A stretch of DNA of 64,000 nucleotides from Dysgonomonas hofstadii (GCF_014196915.1 NZ_JACIEP010000007.1:62001-126000); one strand, 5' to 3'; numbered from the stretch's first letter, positions 27,599-37,324 are shown. Numbers and translations are program-made. The notes: a model not told the origin generated them from the letters alone.

Positions 27599-29305
27599 AT
27601 GGACAACTTTTATACAGATAATCCCAGCTACAAACACCACCTGTATCATCCTCTGATGAAACGCATTGTGGAGCTGAAAGAACGTAACTATGCCGACAAA
27701 GATAAATTTGACTATGCGCCTATCGATTTCGAGGACGCAATGGATAGTTACGAAAAAGTATTGGAAATAGTAGGTGAAATTTGCGCCAACACCATTGCGC
27801 CTAATGCCGAAGGTGTAGACCATGACGGGCCGACTGTAAATAACGGACGTGTGACTTATGCACCGGGTACACAGGAAAATCTGGATGCCGTACGCAAAGC
27901 CGGGCTGATGGGTATTACCATGCCCCGTCGCTACAACGGATTGAATTTTCCGATCACACCTTATGTGATGGCTGCCGAAATAGTATCGGATGCCGACGCA
28001 GGATTCGGAAATATATGGGCATTACAGGATTGTGCCGAAACATTGTATGAATTCGGTAATGAAGACCAGCATTCTCGTTTTATCCCACGTGTAGCCGCCG
28101 GCGAAACCATGTCGATGGACCTGACGGAACCGGATGCAGGATCAGACCTTCAGTCGGTAATGTTGAAAGCGACATACAGCGAAGAAGACAATTGCTGGTA
28201 CCTGAACGGAGTAAAACGATTTATTACAAACGGAGACTCAGATATACACTTAGTACTTGCCCGTTCGGAAGATGGTACTCGTGACGGTCGCGGACTATCT
28301 ATGTTTATTTATGACAAACGTAGTGGAGGTGTCAATGTTCGCCGTATCGAAAATAAGATGGGTATTAAAGGCTCGCCGACTTGCGAATTGGTTTACAAAA
28401 ATGCTAAAGCAGAAATAGTCGGAGAAAGAAGACTTGGTCTTATTAAGTATGTGATGGCTTTGATGAACGGTGCCCGTCTGGGTATTATGGCACAGGCTAC
28501 GGGGATCAGCGAGGCTGCTTACCGCGAAGGATATGCTTATGCCCAGGAGCGTAAGCAATTCGGAAAGGCAATTATCGAATTCCCAGCTGTATACGAAATG
28601 TTGGCTCTGATGCGTGCGAAAGCTGATGCTTCACGTGCCATGTTGTATGAAACGTCCCGTTTTGTGGATGTCTACAAAGCATTGGAAGATATCAGCCGTG
28701 AACGTAAGCTGGAACCCGAAGAACGTCAGGAAATGAAGAAATACAGCCGTCTGGCCGATGCATTCACCCCTATGGGTAAAGGTATGACTACCGAGTATGC
28801 TAACCAGAATGCGTATGATGCCATACAGATACACGGCGGTTCGGGCTTTATGAAGGATTATACCTGCGAACGCCTGTATCGTGATGCCCGTATCACTAAT
28901 ATTTACGAAGGCACTACACAGTTGCAGGTAGTAGCGGCCATTCGCCATGTTACTACCGGGACTTATCTGTCTCAGATAAAGGAATATGAAGTATTGGAGT
29001 ACAAACCGGAACTGGAAGATCTGAAACAAAAGCTGATGGATATGACTGCTAAGCATGCGGAAATAACAGCTAAGGTAACAGAACTGAAAGATCAGGAGTA
29101 TCTTGATTTCCATGCACGCCGTCTTGTGGAAACTGCCGCACATTGCGTGCTGGGATATTTACTGTTGCAGGACGCCAATAAGAACGAAAGCTTCCGCCGT
29201 TCGGCAGAGGTTTATGTAAGCTACGGACAGGCAGAAGTGAATAAAATGTATTCTTATGTAATGGAGTTTGACCGCGAAGACTTAGGGTATTTCAAAATAC
29301 AATAG
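27599..29305 (+). CDS. Acyl-CoA dehydrogenase, long form
   Basis: A 568-residue FAD enzyme, longer than the usual 380 because of a C-terminal extension of about 120 residues beyond the dehydrogenase core. Core motifs include MSMDLTEPDAGSDL (FAD binding), YAQERKQFGKAI and QIHGGSGFMKDY, followed by the NIYEGTTQLQ segment that holds the likely catalytic Glu. It oxidises an acyl-CoA to the enoyl-CoA and passes electrons to EtfAB encoded just upstream. The substrate chain is unknown. It is the last gene of the operon; a hairpin terminator follows. Confidence 0.93.
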   Translation: MDNFYTDNPSYKHHLYHPLMKRIVELKERNYADKDKFDYAPIDFEDAMDSYEKVLEIVGEICANTIAPNAEGVDHDGPTVNNGRVTYAPGTQENLDAVRKAGLMGITMPRRYNGLNFPITPYVMAAEIVSDADAGFGNIWALQDCAETLYEFGNEDQHSRFIPRVAAGETMSMDLTEPDAGSDLQSVMLKATYSEEDNCWYLNGVKRFITNGDSDIHLVLARSEDGTRDGRGLSMFIYDKRSGGVNVRRIENKMGIKGSPTCELVYKNAKAEIVGERRLGLIKYVMALMNGARLGIMAQATGISEAAYREGYAYAQERKQFGKAIIEFPAVYEMLALMRAKADASRAMLYETSRFVDVYKALEDISRERKLEPEERQEMKKYSRLADAFTPMGKGMTTEYANQNAYDAIQIHGGSGFMKDYTCERLYRDARITNIYEGTTQLQVVAAIRHVTTGTYLSQIKEYEVLEYKPELEDLKQKLMDMTAKHAEITAKVTELKDQEYLDFHARRLVETAAHCVLGYLLLQDANKNESFRRSAEVYVSYGQAEVNKMYSYVMEFDREDLGYFKIQ

Positions 29306-29329
29306 ATATTCTTGTGTAATTGAAAGTGG

Positions 29330-29368
29330 AAAGTGGAAAATTGAAAGTGATTTTTGATTTTCCACTTT
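29330..29368 (+). terminator. Terminator of the etf operon
   Basis: A 12-bp stem joins 29330-29341 (AAAGTGGAAAAT) and 29357-29368 (ATTTTCCACTTT) around a 15-base loop. A short T-run follows, 25 bases after the acyl-CoA dehydrogenase stop. Confidence 0.7.
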
Positions 29369-29400
29369 TTTATATCTTATTGTGGCCTTTTATTCTGGTT

Positions 29401-29871
29401 TTATTGAGATAAATTATCCAACAAACCTTCGCAGGCGTCTTCCAGCAGATCAAGAACCAATTCGAACCCGTCTGCTCCCGAGTAATAAGGATCGGGAACA
29501 TGGTCATGCGAATAGCGTTGCGAAAATTCTATCATTCTGTGTACTTTCTTCTCCGATTCCAGGTCGGGAGCCAGCCGCATAATGTTATGATAGTTACTGT
29601 CGTCCATTGCCAGAATTATGTCGAAGTTATCAAAATCTTTAGCGGTAAATTTACGGGACAGTGAATCGAATTTATATCCCCGCCGTGCTCCGTGTTGCCT
29701 CATGCGCGAATCGGGAAGATCTCCGTTGTGGTATCCCGAAGTTCCTGCCGAGTCAACGGTTATATATTTCTCCATACCCCTTTCTTTCACCATTTTCTTG
29801 AATATTCCTTCTCCGGCAGGAGAGCGACATATATTACCCAGACACACAAAGAGGACTTTATAATTTTTCAT
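29401..29871 (-). CDS. Low-molecular-weight protein tyrosine phosphatase
   Basis: A 156-residue cytoplasmic phosphatase. The signature VCLGNICRSPAGE gives the C(X)5R loop at residues 10-16, and the general-acid motif HVPDPYYSG supplies the conserved Asp of DPYY near residue 124. The length is typical. Bacterial members act on tyrosine kinases controlling capsule or exopolysaccharide, or on arginine-phosphate; no such partner is nearby. It is convergent with the etf operon and stands alone. Confidence 0.93.
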   Translation of the reverse strand: MKNYKVLFVCLGNICRSPAGEGIFKKMVKERGMEKYITVDSAGTSGYHNGDLPDSRMRQHGARRGYKFDSLSRKFTAKDFDNFDIILAMDDSNYHNIMRLAPDLESEKKVHRMIEFSQRYSHDHVPDPYYSGADGFELVLDLLEDACEGLLDNLSQ

Positions 29872-30256
29872 TTGATTTATCTATATAAAATAAAAGTAAG
29901 TTGCAAAGATAATGATTTGATATTTATCAGATCCATCTATTGAAAAAGCGGTCTTTGAGAACATTAAATAGTTACAAGTTTGTTAACTGATAACCGTTGA
30001 ACGCTAACTGTAAATACCTGTAAGGTTTGCCTCGCCTTCGCTTCGGTGATTTTCAATTGGCTCCGCTTTGCTCTGCCGAACGTTGTTTGTCAGCTTTTAG
30101 TTAAAAAGCCAATGGCTATAAGCAAATAGCTAAAGGCTAAATTCTGTCACTTTTGTAACTTTTTAGTTAAATTGGAAAATGAGACATAATTAACAGGGCA
30201 GAGAACAATCTTGATAGGCTTATTGTTACCTTTGCACACAAAATGAAAACAGCCGG
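29872..30256. other. Intergenic region with repeat-derived sequence
   Basis: No gene was found in these 385 bases between divergent units. They hold a GTTATCAGTTAAC-type repeat (minus strand, 29982-29994), G/C-richer CGCTTCGGTG and CTCCGCTTTGCTC stretches, an AGCTAAAGGCTAA stretch, and a 27-base dispersed repeat at 30145-30171 (minus orientation). The right end carries the promoter of the radical SAM gene. Confidence 0.7.
30227..30235 (+). promoter_or_regulatory. Candidate -7 element for the radical SAM gene
   Basis: TACCTTTGC matches TAnnTTTGC and lies 21 bases before the ATG at 30257. Confidence 0.45.
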
Positions 30257-31177
30257 ATGGAAAACAGGTTCTATAAAGAATTCGGAGAGCTTCTGAAACA
30301 ACACTTTCCTTACAAAGTGCAGAAGATATCTATAAATGCAGGTTTCACCTGCCCCAACAGGGACGGGTCGAAAGCTGTGGGAGGCTGCACATATTGTAAT
30401 AATCAGAGTTTCAGTCCGGGGTATGGAGGCAAGCAGCGCAGTGTCAGCGACCAACTGAGAGACGGCATTGCTTTTTTCTCTTACAAATATCCTGACATGA
30501 AATATTTAGCTTATTTTCAGTCATATACAAACACTTATGATAGTATTGATAAGCTAATAGCCTTGTATGAAGAGGCGCTGAGCTATCCTGATGTTGTAGG
30601 GCTTATTATAGGAACACGCCCCGACTGCATGCCGGACGAACTCTTAGACTATTTTGCCGAACTGAACAAGAGAACCTTCCTTATTATTGAATACGGACTG
30701 GAATCAACGCTTGACTCTACACTGGAGTTTATAAACAGGGGACATACACATGCCGAAAGCGAGGATGCCATCAGAAAAACAGCATCAAAAGGTATTTACA
30801 CAGGAGCACATCTGATACTTGGTCTGCCACACGAAAGCCGTGAACAGATACTAGCTCATGCCAATGTGGTTTCGAAACTACCGCTGACTACCCTGAAAAT
30901 ACACCAGTTGCAATTGATAAGGGGAACCGTAATGGCCAGACAACACAGGGAGCATCCCGAATGGTTTAACCTATTTAAAGCGGATGATTATATTGATCTG
31001 TGCATTGATTTTGCAGAAAGGCTTAATCCCGGCTTTATCATAGAACGGTTTATTTCCCAGTCTCCTAAACAATTGCTGATCGCCCCCGACTGGGGATTGA
31101 AAAATTTCGAGTTCACTGCGAAAGTGTTGAAAAGGTTTGCCGAAAGAGAGACTTACCAGGGACGGTTATTCAGGTAG
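30257..31177 (+). CDS. TIGR01212 (YhcC-type) radical SAM protein
   Basis: A 306-residue radical SAM protein. The cluster Cys lie in CPNRDGSKAVGGCTYC (C32, C44, C47), the spacing typical of the TIGR01212/YhcC family rather than the plain CxxxCxxC. Later segments YFQSYTNTYD, GTRPDC and IEYGLES fit the same family. Its reaction is not established; roles in tRNA or metabolic chemistry have been suggested. The 3' end overlaps the convergent AsmA-like gene by 12 bases, which is unusually tight for convergent genes. Confidence 0.92.
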   Translation: MENRFYKEFGELLKQHFPYKVQKISINAGFTCPNRDGSKAVGGCTYCNNQSFSPGYGGKQRSVSDQLRDGIAFFSYKYPDMKYLAYFQSYTNTYDSIDKLIALYEEALSYPDVVGLIIGTRPDCMPDELLDYFAELNKRTFLIIEYGLESTLDSTLEFINRGHTHAESEDAIRKTASKGIYTGAHLILGLPHESREQILAHANVVSKLPLTTLKIHQLQLIRGTVMARQHREHPEWFNLFKADDYIDLCIDFAERLNPGFIIERFISQSPKQLLIAPDWGLKNFEFTAKVLKRFAERETYQGRLFR

Positions 31178-34100
31178 TTCTTTAGAGCTTCCCTCTTCTT
31201 TCTTACTACCTGAAAAAAGATTCTTTACTTTAGCAAAGAATCCGGTAACCTTCTTCATAAAGTTCTGTTTACCTTGCGATACACCAACAGATTCGACCAT
31301 TGCCGGCTGCATAATCTGCCAAAAGTAATTGAATGAAGAGTGATAGGGATCACGTTCGATATAAATATCAGCTACCCGGGGATCAGATCTTTTATTATTA
31401 GGATTATTGGATCTTATCACCATATTGGCTAAAGATGAAAGAAGCTTCTTCTTTTGCTGTGTTTCGGGGTCTTTCAAGATGTCAACATGCAAATTGCTAT
31501 ACAATAATAACATATGGGCATGAGCATCCACGCTCGTAGCTTCAGTTTTGAAGCGGAACTGATTGATCCTGCCAGTTTTCACTTCGGCCTTGGCTAAAGG
31601 GACAAATATCGGATTAAGGGCTTGCATGTCAAAGTCATCGAGAGCAGCACTCAATACAAAGCAATCGTAATCAGGACTTACAGGCATATTCCAACGCGCA
31701 GTAAAAGGATTGCCCATAAATTTGCCATCCACATACAGGTTCATGTATTCATTGGGGTAAGAAGCGACATTGGCAAGTCTGGAGAACCGCCCGTTCATAC
31801 CTTCAAAGAGTATCCGTCCCATCTCTTCACTGTCCTTTGGCAACTCATCGTATATCACAGTAAAGTTCTTTATATTGGCAGTATCAATATCCAAACCGAC
31901 CGGTAGTTCCTGAATCTTAGTGTATATCATCGGCTGCATTTTGGGCGGGGTATATATCTGTTTGTTCTTCAGGTTTTGCAATACTACATCCTGTATCTCA
32001 AGATCCTTTGCCTTCAGTAAATTGCTCTTAATCAAGGTAGTGTAATCAAGTCCTGATATAGTAATACCGCCAACGCTAACATCGAACCAGTCTTTATGCT
32101 GAGGGTGCTTGTAAGAGAACTCCATCTTGGGATAGGCTGAGGTCATTTTAACTCCTGATATCTCTGCTTTAGCCAGTTTCTTATTCAGGTCGATCCTATC
32201 GAAATCGAGCGTATAGAAGCCATCCATAATGGGCAGATGCAGATCTTTGGTATTGAAGTGAAAGTCTGCGACATCTAACGATCTGGCTTTGGTATCTATT
32301 GCAAGGCCCTCGGCTTTCAGGTTTGTAGTATTTACCTCCTGATATTTTACAATTTTCGTGTCCAGAGTATGGCTATAATCGATACGAGCCTCTTCAATAT
32401 TGATCCGTCCAATATTTGCTTTGTCGAAATAAGCGCTTAAAGAAGCATATGCATCAGGCTCTGGCGATTTCAGGCTTGTTGTATCAGTCTTTACCTTATA
32501 ATCCCGTATCAAATGCAGTTCCGGTTTTATCAGATCGAATGAAGCCAGACCAATGTCTTTCCCCGAAAGCTTAAGCCCCGTAAGACTCAGATAATCTGTG
32601 CTGAAGCTGATTTTTGAACCGGATTCACGCATATTTACCGAAGGCCGGGACACATAAAACTTTCCAACATTCAGTTTTTCGTCCATCAAGAGATCGGTCA
32701 ATCTCATATCCTGAATACTGACAGATATACTATCATCTTTGGTACGGTCTAAAGACCTGAATGCGGCATCCGATATTATCATAGAACTCACAGAGATACC
32801 TTTTAACGCATTCGTTATACTATATCCGTCATTATCTTTACTATCCCGAACTGCATCTTTCAACTTTACAATGTTTATATCGGGTGATAATATCCTGAAG
32901 GAACCCACCCTGGCTATATCTTTATTGAGATAGGCCTCATTATCGAAGCCCTCTATATCAACCAACGGGATTTTTATATCATAATAAGATGCCGGGGCTT
33001 TAGTCCATGTATCTGTCTGCGGGCTCAATCTCAAATTTTCAAATTTCAGACGTCCGGCCATCGTAGATACATCCGTACTTCCTATTTGCAATCTGTAGAT
33101 ACCCCCCGGAAGGACATTATCGAAGTTCTTGAATGCCATCCCAATATCGTCACAGCTGAAAAGATACCTTGCGGTTCGCCGGGTATTTTCATCTATTAAG
33201 AAATTGGTAGCATAAAAATTCAGATGTTGTAAGCTATATGTTTGCCCTTCTACCCTATCATGAACCTTCAGACCTGCATCGTTCAGCCTGATCTTTTTCA
33301 CCGACAGATAATCAGCATAAGGATTGAACATTTCGAAAATATCATCCGGTGACCCTGCCGCTTTAGATATCTTTGTCTGAGAATTATTGGCTGATACCCT
33401 GAAATACTCAATATTAAAGGTGTCGAGCCTGAGCTCATCGGCCGAAACCCCGGTGTTATAATCCAGCCCATCGACACTTATCCGTTTAATACCTCCCGAC
33501 ATATAGTCTTTTCCCTGATTTGTAGATAAAGGCTTCACTTCTATATTGGCCAGATGAAATTTCTTTTCCCCTGTATTGAGATAGAGACTTGTGGCGCTTA
33601 CATTCGAATTGTTGCTTTCCATCAACCCGTTAATATTCTCACCTGCCAATACGAAATTATCTACATACCAAAACTTTTTTTGTTGCTCCGACAGTGAATC
33701 TACCAGGAATTTATTGGCGTGAAAATCAAACTTATACAACGTATATATATCAGTAAGACCTTTCTGGGTAAGCGTATAATTGAACTTTGTCTTTTCTATG
33801 TTTATTTTATCAATAGCTATACTACTCAGGATGGGTGAGATGAGGCTATATAAAGACCAAGCCTGATCTGTTATGGTATCCTGTACAAGTGAGTCTTTTT
33901 CTTCGCTCTTATCACCTCCATTAATACTAAAATACTGTATATCCGTCGATTTTATATTAAAGGATGAAGCATGAAGATAATTCTGTGCATTTTCCCGGTT
34001 AAACCCAACTCCCTCGGCGGTAACAGCTGCTATTTCAGCTTTAAGGTATATTCCCGACCTTTGAAAACGATCCTCCCAAAAGCTTTCTTTCGGATGGATC

Positions 34101-34879
34101 TTTACCCCTTCTATCTCTATAAGCGACTCAATGGTGCTAAGCTTGATATTGTCTGTTTCCAGAATCACCTGATCACTATACAAAAGTTGCTGAGGTTTAT
34201 CAGCCTCAAACTCGAAATAGTCGGAATAAAGCAGTTTCCCCGACATGTATGAATCCTTATCCAACCTGAAGTTAAAAGCCCTGAAGTTAGCATCCCTCAA
34301 AGCATATACAACAGGTGATATTGAGTCATCCACAATATAAGAGACATTTGCATCCTTCAGGTTTATCCTGTTCACCGTAAGTTCGTCTATATATGGAGAA
34401 ACCATTTCATAGAGCGTTTTCGGGTCTTTTCCGGAATGTTCTTCTTTTTCACGGGCCGATGCGGGTTGAACAACCTTTACATCAGGGGAATTCAACTCAA
34501 ACAGGCTGAAATGAAGGTTTGTATAATTACGAAGCCATGTGAGGTTCACCCCGCGAAAATGAATTTCTCCCAGATGGATTTTATAATACACATTGGGAAG
34601 CGTATCCCCTGCCTTCCATTGGGCAAAAGCCAGAGAATCGGGTTCCAGATTGACTCCCTTTATGGAAAGTTCGCCAGAGAACAGGCCAACAGATAATTCC
34701 TCGAAAGTACACCTGTAAAAGCCATCGGTCGCTTTCAGCACTTCCTCCGTTAGCTTTTCATTCAGGGTAGACTGCAGGCGATAGGTAAGAAACCAGTTAA
34801 CAGTAAATCCCCCTACTATACCCAGCAGGATGACGAAGAGGATTATTTTTGTCGCTTTAGTCTTTTTTACCTGTGCCAT
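31166..34879 (-). CDS. Giant AsmA-like envelope protein with internal repeats
   Basis: A 1237-residue protein with one N-terminal membrane helix (about residues 12-32) and a long beta-rich periplasmic body, the layout of AsmA/DUF748-type repeating-groove proteins that move lipids between membranes. A motif recurs about five times: a short helix ending in [VIF][SN]P, then strands such as VNRINLKDANVSY (about 170), IDKINIEKTKFNYT (about 357), VKKIRLNDAGLKV, VSSMIISDAAFRS and IGRINIEEARIDYS. The first copies are about 185 residues apart. The C-terminus is Ser/Lys/Glu rich. The frame can begin with TTG at 34882, but the adjacent ATG is preferred. coaBC lies 84 bases upstream on the same strand. 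Confidence 0.8.
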   Translation of the reverse strand: MAQVKKTKATKIILFVILLGIVGGFTVNWFLTYRLQSTLNEKLTEEVLKATDGFYRCTFEELSVGLFSGELSIKGVNLEPDSLAFAQWKAGDTLPNVYYKIHLGEIHFRGVNLTWLRNYTNLHFSLFELNSPDVKVVQPASAREKEEHSGKDPKTLYEMVSPYIDELTVNRINLKDANVSYIVDDSISPVVYALRDANFRAFNFRLDKDSYMSGKLLYSDYFEFEADKPQQLLYSDQVILETDNIKLSTIESLIEIEGVKIHPKESFWEDRFQRSGIYLKAEIAAVTAEGVGFNRENAQNYLHASSFNIKSTDIQYFSINGGDKSEEKDSLVQDTITDQAWSLYSLISPILSSIAIDKINIEKTKFNYTLTQKGLTDIYTLYKFDFHANKFLVDSLSEQQKKFWYVDNFVLAGENINGLMESNNSNVSATSLYLNTGEKKFHLANIEVKPLSTNQGKDYMSGGIKRISVDGLDYNTGVSADELRLDTFNIEYFRVSANNSQTKISKAAGSPDDIFEMFNPYADYLSVKKIRLNDAGLKVHDRVEGQTYSLQHLNFYATNFLIDENTRRTARYLFSCDDIGMAFKNFDNVLPGGIYRLQIGSTDVSTMAGRLKFENLRLSPQTDTWTKAPASYYDIKIPLVDIEGFDNEAYLNKDIARVGSFRILSPDINIVKLKDAVRDSKDNDGYSITNALKGISVSSMIISDAAFRSLDRTKDDSISVSIQDMRLTDLLMDEKLNVGKFYVSRPSVNMRESGSKISFSTDYLSLTGLKLSGKDIGLASFDLIKPELHLIRDYKVKTDTTSLKSPEPDAYASLSAYFDKANIGRINIEEARIDYSHTLDTKIVKYQEVNTTNLKAEGLAIDTKARSLDVADFHFNTKDLHLPIMDGFYTLDFDRIDLNKKLAKAEISGVKMTSAYPKMEFSYKHPQHKDWFDVSVGGITISGLDYTTLIKSNLLKAKDLEIQDVVLQNLKNKQIYTPPKMQPMIYTKIQELPVGLDIDTANIKNFTVIYDELPKDSEEMGRILFEGMNGRFSRLANVASYPNEYMNLYVDGKFMGNPFTARWNMPVSPDYDCFVLSAALDDFDMQALNPIFVPLAKAEVKTGRINQFRFKTEATSVDAHAHMLLLYSNLHVDILKDPETQQKKKLLSSLANMVIRSNNPNNKRSDPRVADIYIERDPYHSSFNYFWQIMQPAMVESVGVSQGKQNFMKKVTGFFAKVKNLFSGSKKEEGSSKELPE

Positions 34880-34963
34880 CAAACAATGTTAGTTTCACGT
34901 TGTTTAACTTAATCAACAAATGCAGGGCTAATTTGTTCTCAGACAACCGATAGCAGCAAGCAA

Positions 34964-36157
34964 CTAAGCTAATGTTTCATCTATAATATCAGAAGCAACA
35001 TCTTTTTTCGCCTTTAACGGAAAATCTTTACGAATGCCCTCCTTATTAAGTATGGCTATCTTATTCGTATCATATTTGAATCCCGCTCCTTTATCATTGA
35101 GTGAGTTCAATACTATAAAATCGAGGTTTTTCTTCGCCATTTTTTTCAGGGCATTCGCTTCCTCGTCATTTGTTTCCAGCGCAAAGCCAATAAGTACCTG
35201 ATTGGCTTTCTTCATCTTGCCCAGCGATGCCGCGATATCCTTGTTCGGAACAAGGGATATATTCAATATATCTTCTCCCCGCTTCACTTTCTCAGCATAT
35301 TGCTCCGAAGGCCGGAAATCGGCTACCGCCGCACATAATATAGCTGCGTTCATCCCAGGAAAGGCATTTACAGAAGCATTATACATTTCTTCTGCCGATT
35401 CCACATCGATACGTGTTATATTGGGGTGGGTAGTTTTCAGTGATACAGGACCTGCAACAATCACAACTTCCGCTCCACGGCGGGCACATTCTTCGGCAAG
35501 GGCAAATCCCATTTTCCCTGAAGAATAATTCCCGATAAAACGAACGGGATCTATCTTTTCATAAGTCGGTCCGGCCGTTATCAGTATTTTTTTTTTTGAA
35601 AGTGATTCCTGCTGAGTAAAGAAGTTCTCCACCGCTTCCAGTATTTTCTCCGGTTCTTCCATACGCCCTTTGCCTATCAGATGGCTGGCCAATTCACCGG
35701 CAGCAGGTTCTATAATAATGTTCCCGTAAGAGCGAAGCAACTCTATATTCCGGGTTGTAGACGGATGACCAAACATATCCAAATCCATAGCCGGAGCTAT
35801 CATAACAGGGGCTTTCATCGAAAGATATGTAGTGATAAGCATATTGTCTGCTATCCCGTTAGCCATTTTGCCGAGAGTAGAGGCCGTAGCGGGAGCTATT
35901 ACCATCAGGTCGGCCCACTGTCCCAGATCGACATGACTGTGCCATGTACCGTCATTAGCTGTAAAGAATTCGCTGACAACAGGCTTTCCGGTTAAGGCAG
36001 ACAGGGTAACAGGAGTGATAAACTCTTTTCCGGCAGGAGTAATAACAATCTGCACTTTGGCTCCTGCTTTAATAAACAAACGGGTTAACGAAGCTGCTTT
36101 ATATGCTGCTATGCTTCCGGTGATACCTAATACAATATGTTTATCTTTCAGTGTCAT
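34964..36157 (-). CDS. coaBC: Bifunctional CoaBC: PPC synthetase and decarboxylase
   Basis: A 397-residue flavoprotein carrying out two steps of coenzyme A synthesis: joining cysteine to 4'-phosphopantothenate and decarboxylating the product. The N-terminal CoaC half shows GITGSIAAYKAASL, the catalytic His75 in SHVDLG, and APAMDLDMF. The CoaB half starts near residue 190 with ITAGPTYEKIDPVRFIGNYS and continues with SSGKMG. Length and order are normal. The AsmA-like gene downstream may be co-transcribed. Confidence 0.96.
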   Translation of the reverse strand: MTLKDKHIVLGITGSIAAYKAASLTRLFIKAGAKVQIVITPAGKEFITPVTLSALTGKPVVSEFFTANDGTWHSHVDLGQWADLMVIAPATASTLGKMANGIADNMLITTYLSMKAPVMIAPAMDLDMFGHPSTTRNIELLRSYGNIIIEPAAGELASHLIGKGRMEEPEKILEAVENFFTQQESLSKKKILITAGPTYEKIDPVRFIGNYSSGKMGFALAEECARRGAEVVIVAGPVSLKTTHPNITRIDVESAEEMYNASVNAFPGMNAAILCAAVADFRPSEQYAEKVKRGEDILNISLVPNKDIAASLGKMKKANQVLIGFALETNDEEANALKKMAKKNLDFIVLNSLNDKGAGFKYDTNKIAILNKEGIRKDFPLKAKKDVASDIIDETLA

Positions 36158-36597
36158 AATTCCTTTATTTTAAGCAAAGATACATCTATTTGAAAATTAA
36201 GAGATCAAAAACAGACTAAAATATTGAATTTTATTAGTCTCCGCGTTTTAACTAAAAAGTGACAAAAGTGACACTTTTGCATCTTTTTTTGCTTAAGAAA
36301 AAAGGATGGCAAGTAATCTTCGATTACGCACAGTAAAAAATAAAACGATTAAATCTGATTACAGGTTCGCATAACTATTTAAATCTTTTAAAGATCGCTT
36401 TTTTGTTTTTTGTTGGCACATCGGCATATTGCCACATTAGCTCATTGTTGTTTATACTATAGATAAAGTTATCTGCAAAAAATACAAACCTTTCTCATAA
36501 TTGCTGTTTGCAACTAAAGACATTAAATATTATAAAACAAAACAGATTTTTGGTGGTTATAAAATAAAATCTGTAATTTTGATTCAATATTCGGAGT
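36158..36597. other. Divergent intergenic region with repeats
   Basis: No gene is visible in these 440 bases between coaBC and the bifunctional nuclease gene. A dispersed 27-base repeat lies at 36247-36273, and an 18-base string (TTGGCACATCGGCATATT) at 36413-36430 recurs inverted at 49119-49136. The right end holds the promoter of the next gene. Confidence 0.7.
36549..36581 (+). promoter_or_regulatory. Promoter candidate for the bifunctional nuclease gene
   Basis: TTTG at 36549-36552 and TAATTTTG at 36574-36581 match the Bacteroidetes -33 and -7 elements with a 21-base spacer. The ATG at 36598 lies 16 bases after the -7 motif, so the leader is very short. Confidence 0.6.
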
Positions 36598-37179
36598 ATG
36601 GACAATAAGGTGAAATTATCGGTGCTAGGTTTTTCTTTCAACCAGACTCAGTCGGGAGCTTACGGACTGGTATTGGCTGAAGAGGACGGAATACGCCGTC
36701 TGATGATCGTTGTCGGTACGCCCGAAGCACAATCCATTGCTTTCAAACTGCAAGGCTCGATCCCTCCCAGACCACTCACACACGACTTGTTCAAATCCTT
36801 GCTTTCCGAAGCCGGAATTGTCCTCCGCGAAGTAGAGATTTATAAATACGAAAATGGTGTGTTCTTTGCGAAATTAGTTCTTTTGCAGGAGGACAAGGTT
36901 ATGGAAATAGAATCACGCACGTCCGATGCCGTAGCCATTGCCCTGAGGACAAAATCGCCCATATACACTACCGAAACTATTATGCGTGAACAAGCCGTCA
37001 TCTTCGATGAGAATGCTATGCAGGAAACATCGGGCGATGAGGGAAGAGACGATCCGGCACTCGATTATTCCTTGTTAAGCCCCGAAGAATTGGAAACTTT
37101 GCTTAAAGACGCAGTAGACGGGGAAGACTATGAATTGGCATCACTGCTCAGGGATGAGTTGAAAAAGAAGAAGAAATAA
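36598..37179 (+). CDS. Bifunctional nuclease (DUF151) family protein with UVR motif
   Basis: A 193-residue cytoplasmic protein. Residues about 5-135 form the BFN/DUF151 domain (LMIVVGTPEAQSIAF, RTSDAVAIALR), known in plants and mycobacteria as a DNase/RNase domain. After an acidic linker, residues about 160-188 form a UvrB/UvrC-type helical motif (LETLLKDAVDGEDYELASL) that usually mediates protein contacts. This two-part arrangement is common in Bacteroidetes. It is a single-gene unit with a clear promoter. Confidence 0.9.
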   Translation: MDNKVKLSVLGFSFNQTQSGAYGLVLAEEDGIRRLMIVVGTPEAQSIAFKLQGSIPPRPLTHDLFKSLLSEAGIVLREVEIYKYENGVFFAKLVLLQEDKVMEIESRTSDAVAIALRTKSPIYTTETIMREQAVIFDENAMQETSGDEGRDDPALDYSLLSPEELETLLKDAVDGEDYELASLLRDELKKKKK

Positions 37180-37324
37180 AGCGTCTGACCATGTTTTCTA
37201 TAAAAAAACGATTGGGCTCACTGTTCTGAACCGATACAGTCCTTGTTCTTAACTCCCTGACTACTAACAGGTGGCAAATGATTGCCTTTTCGGTTATTTT
37301 TAACTTTCTTTATTAAATCTTATT

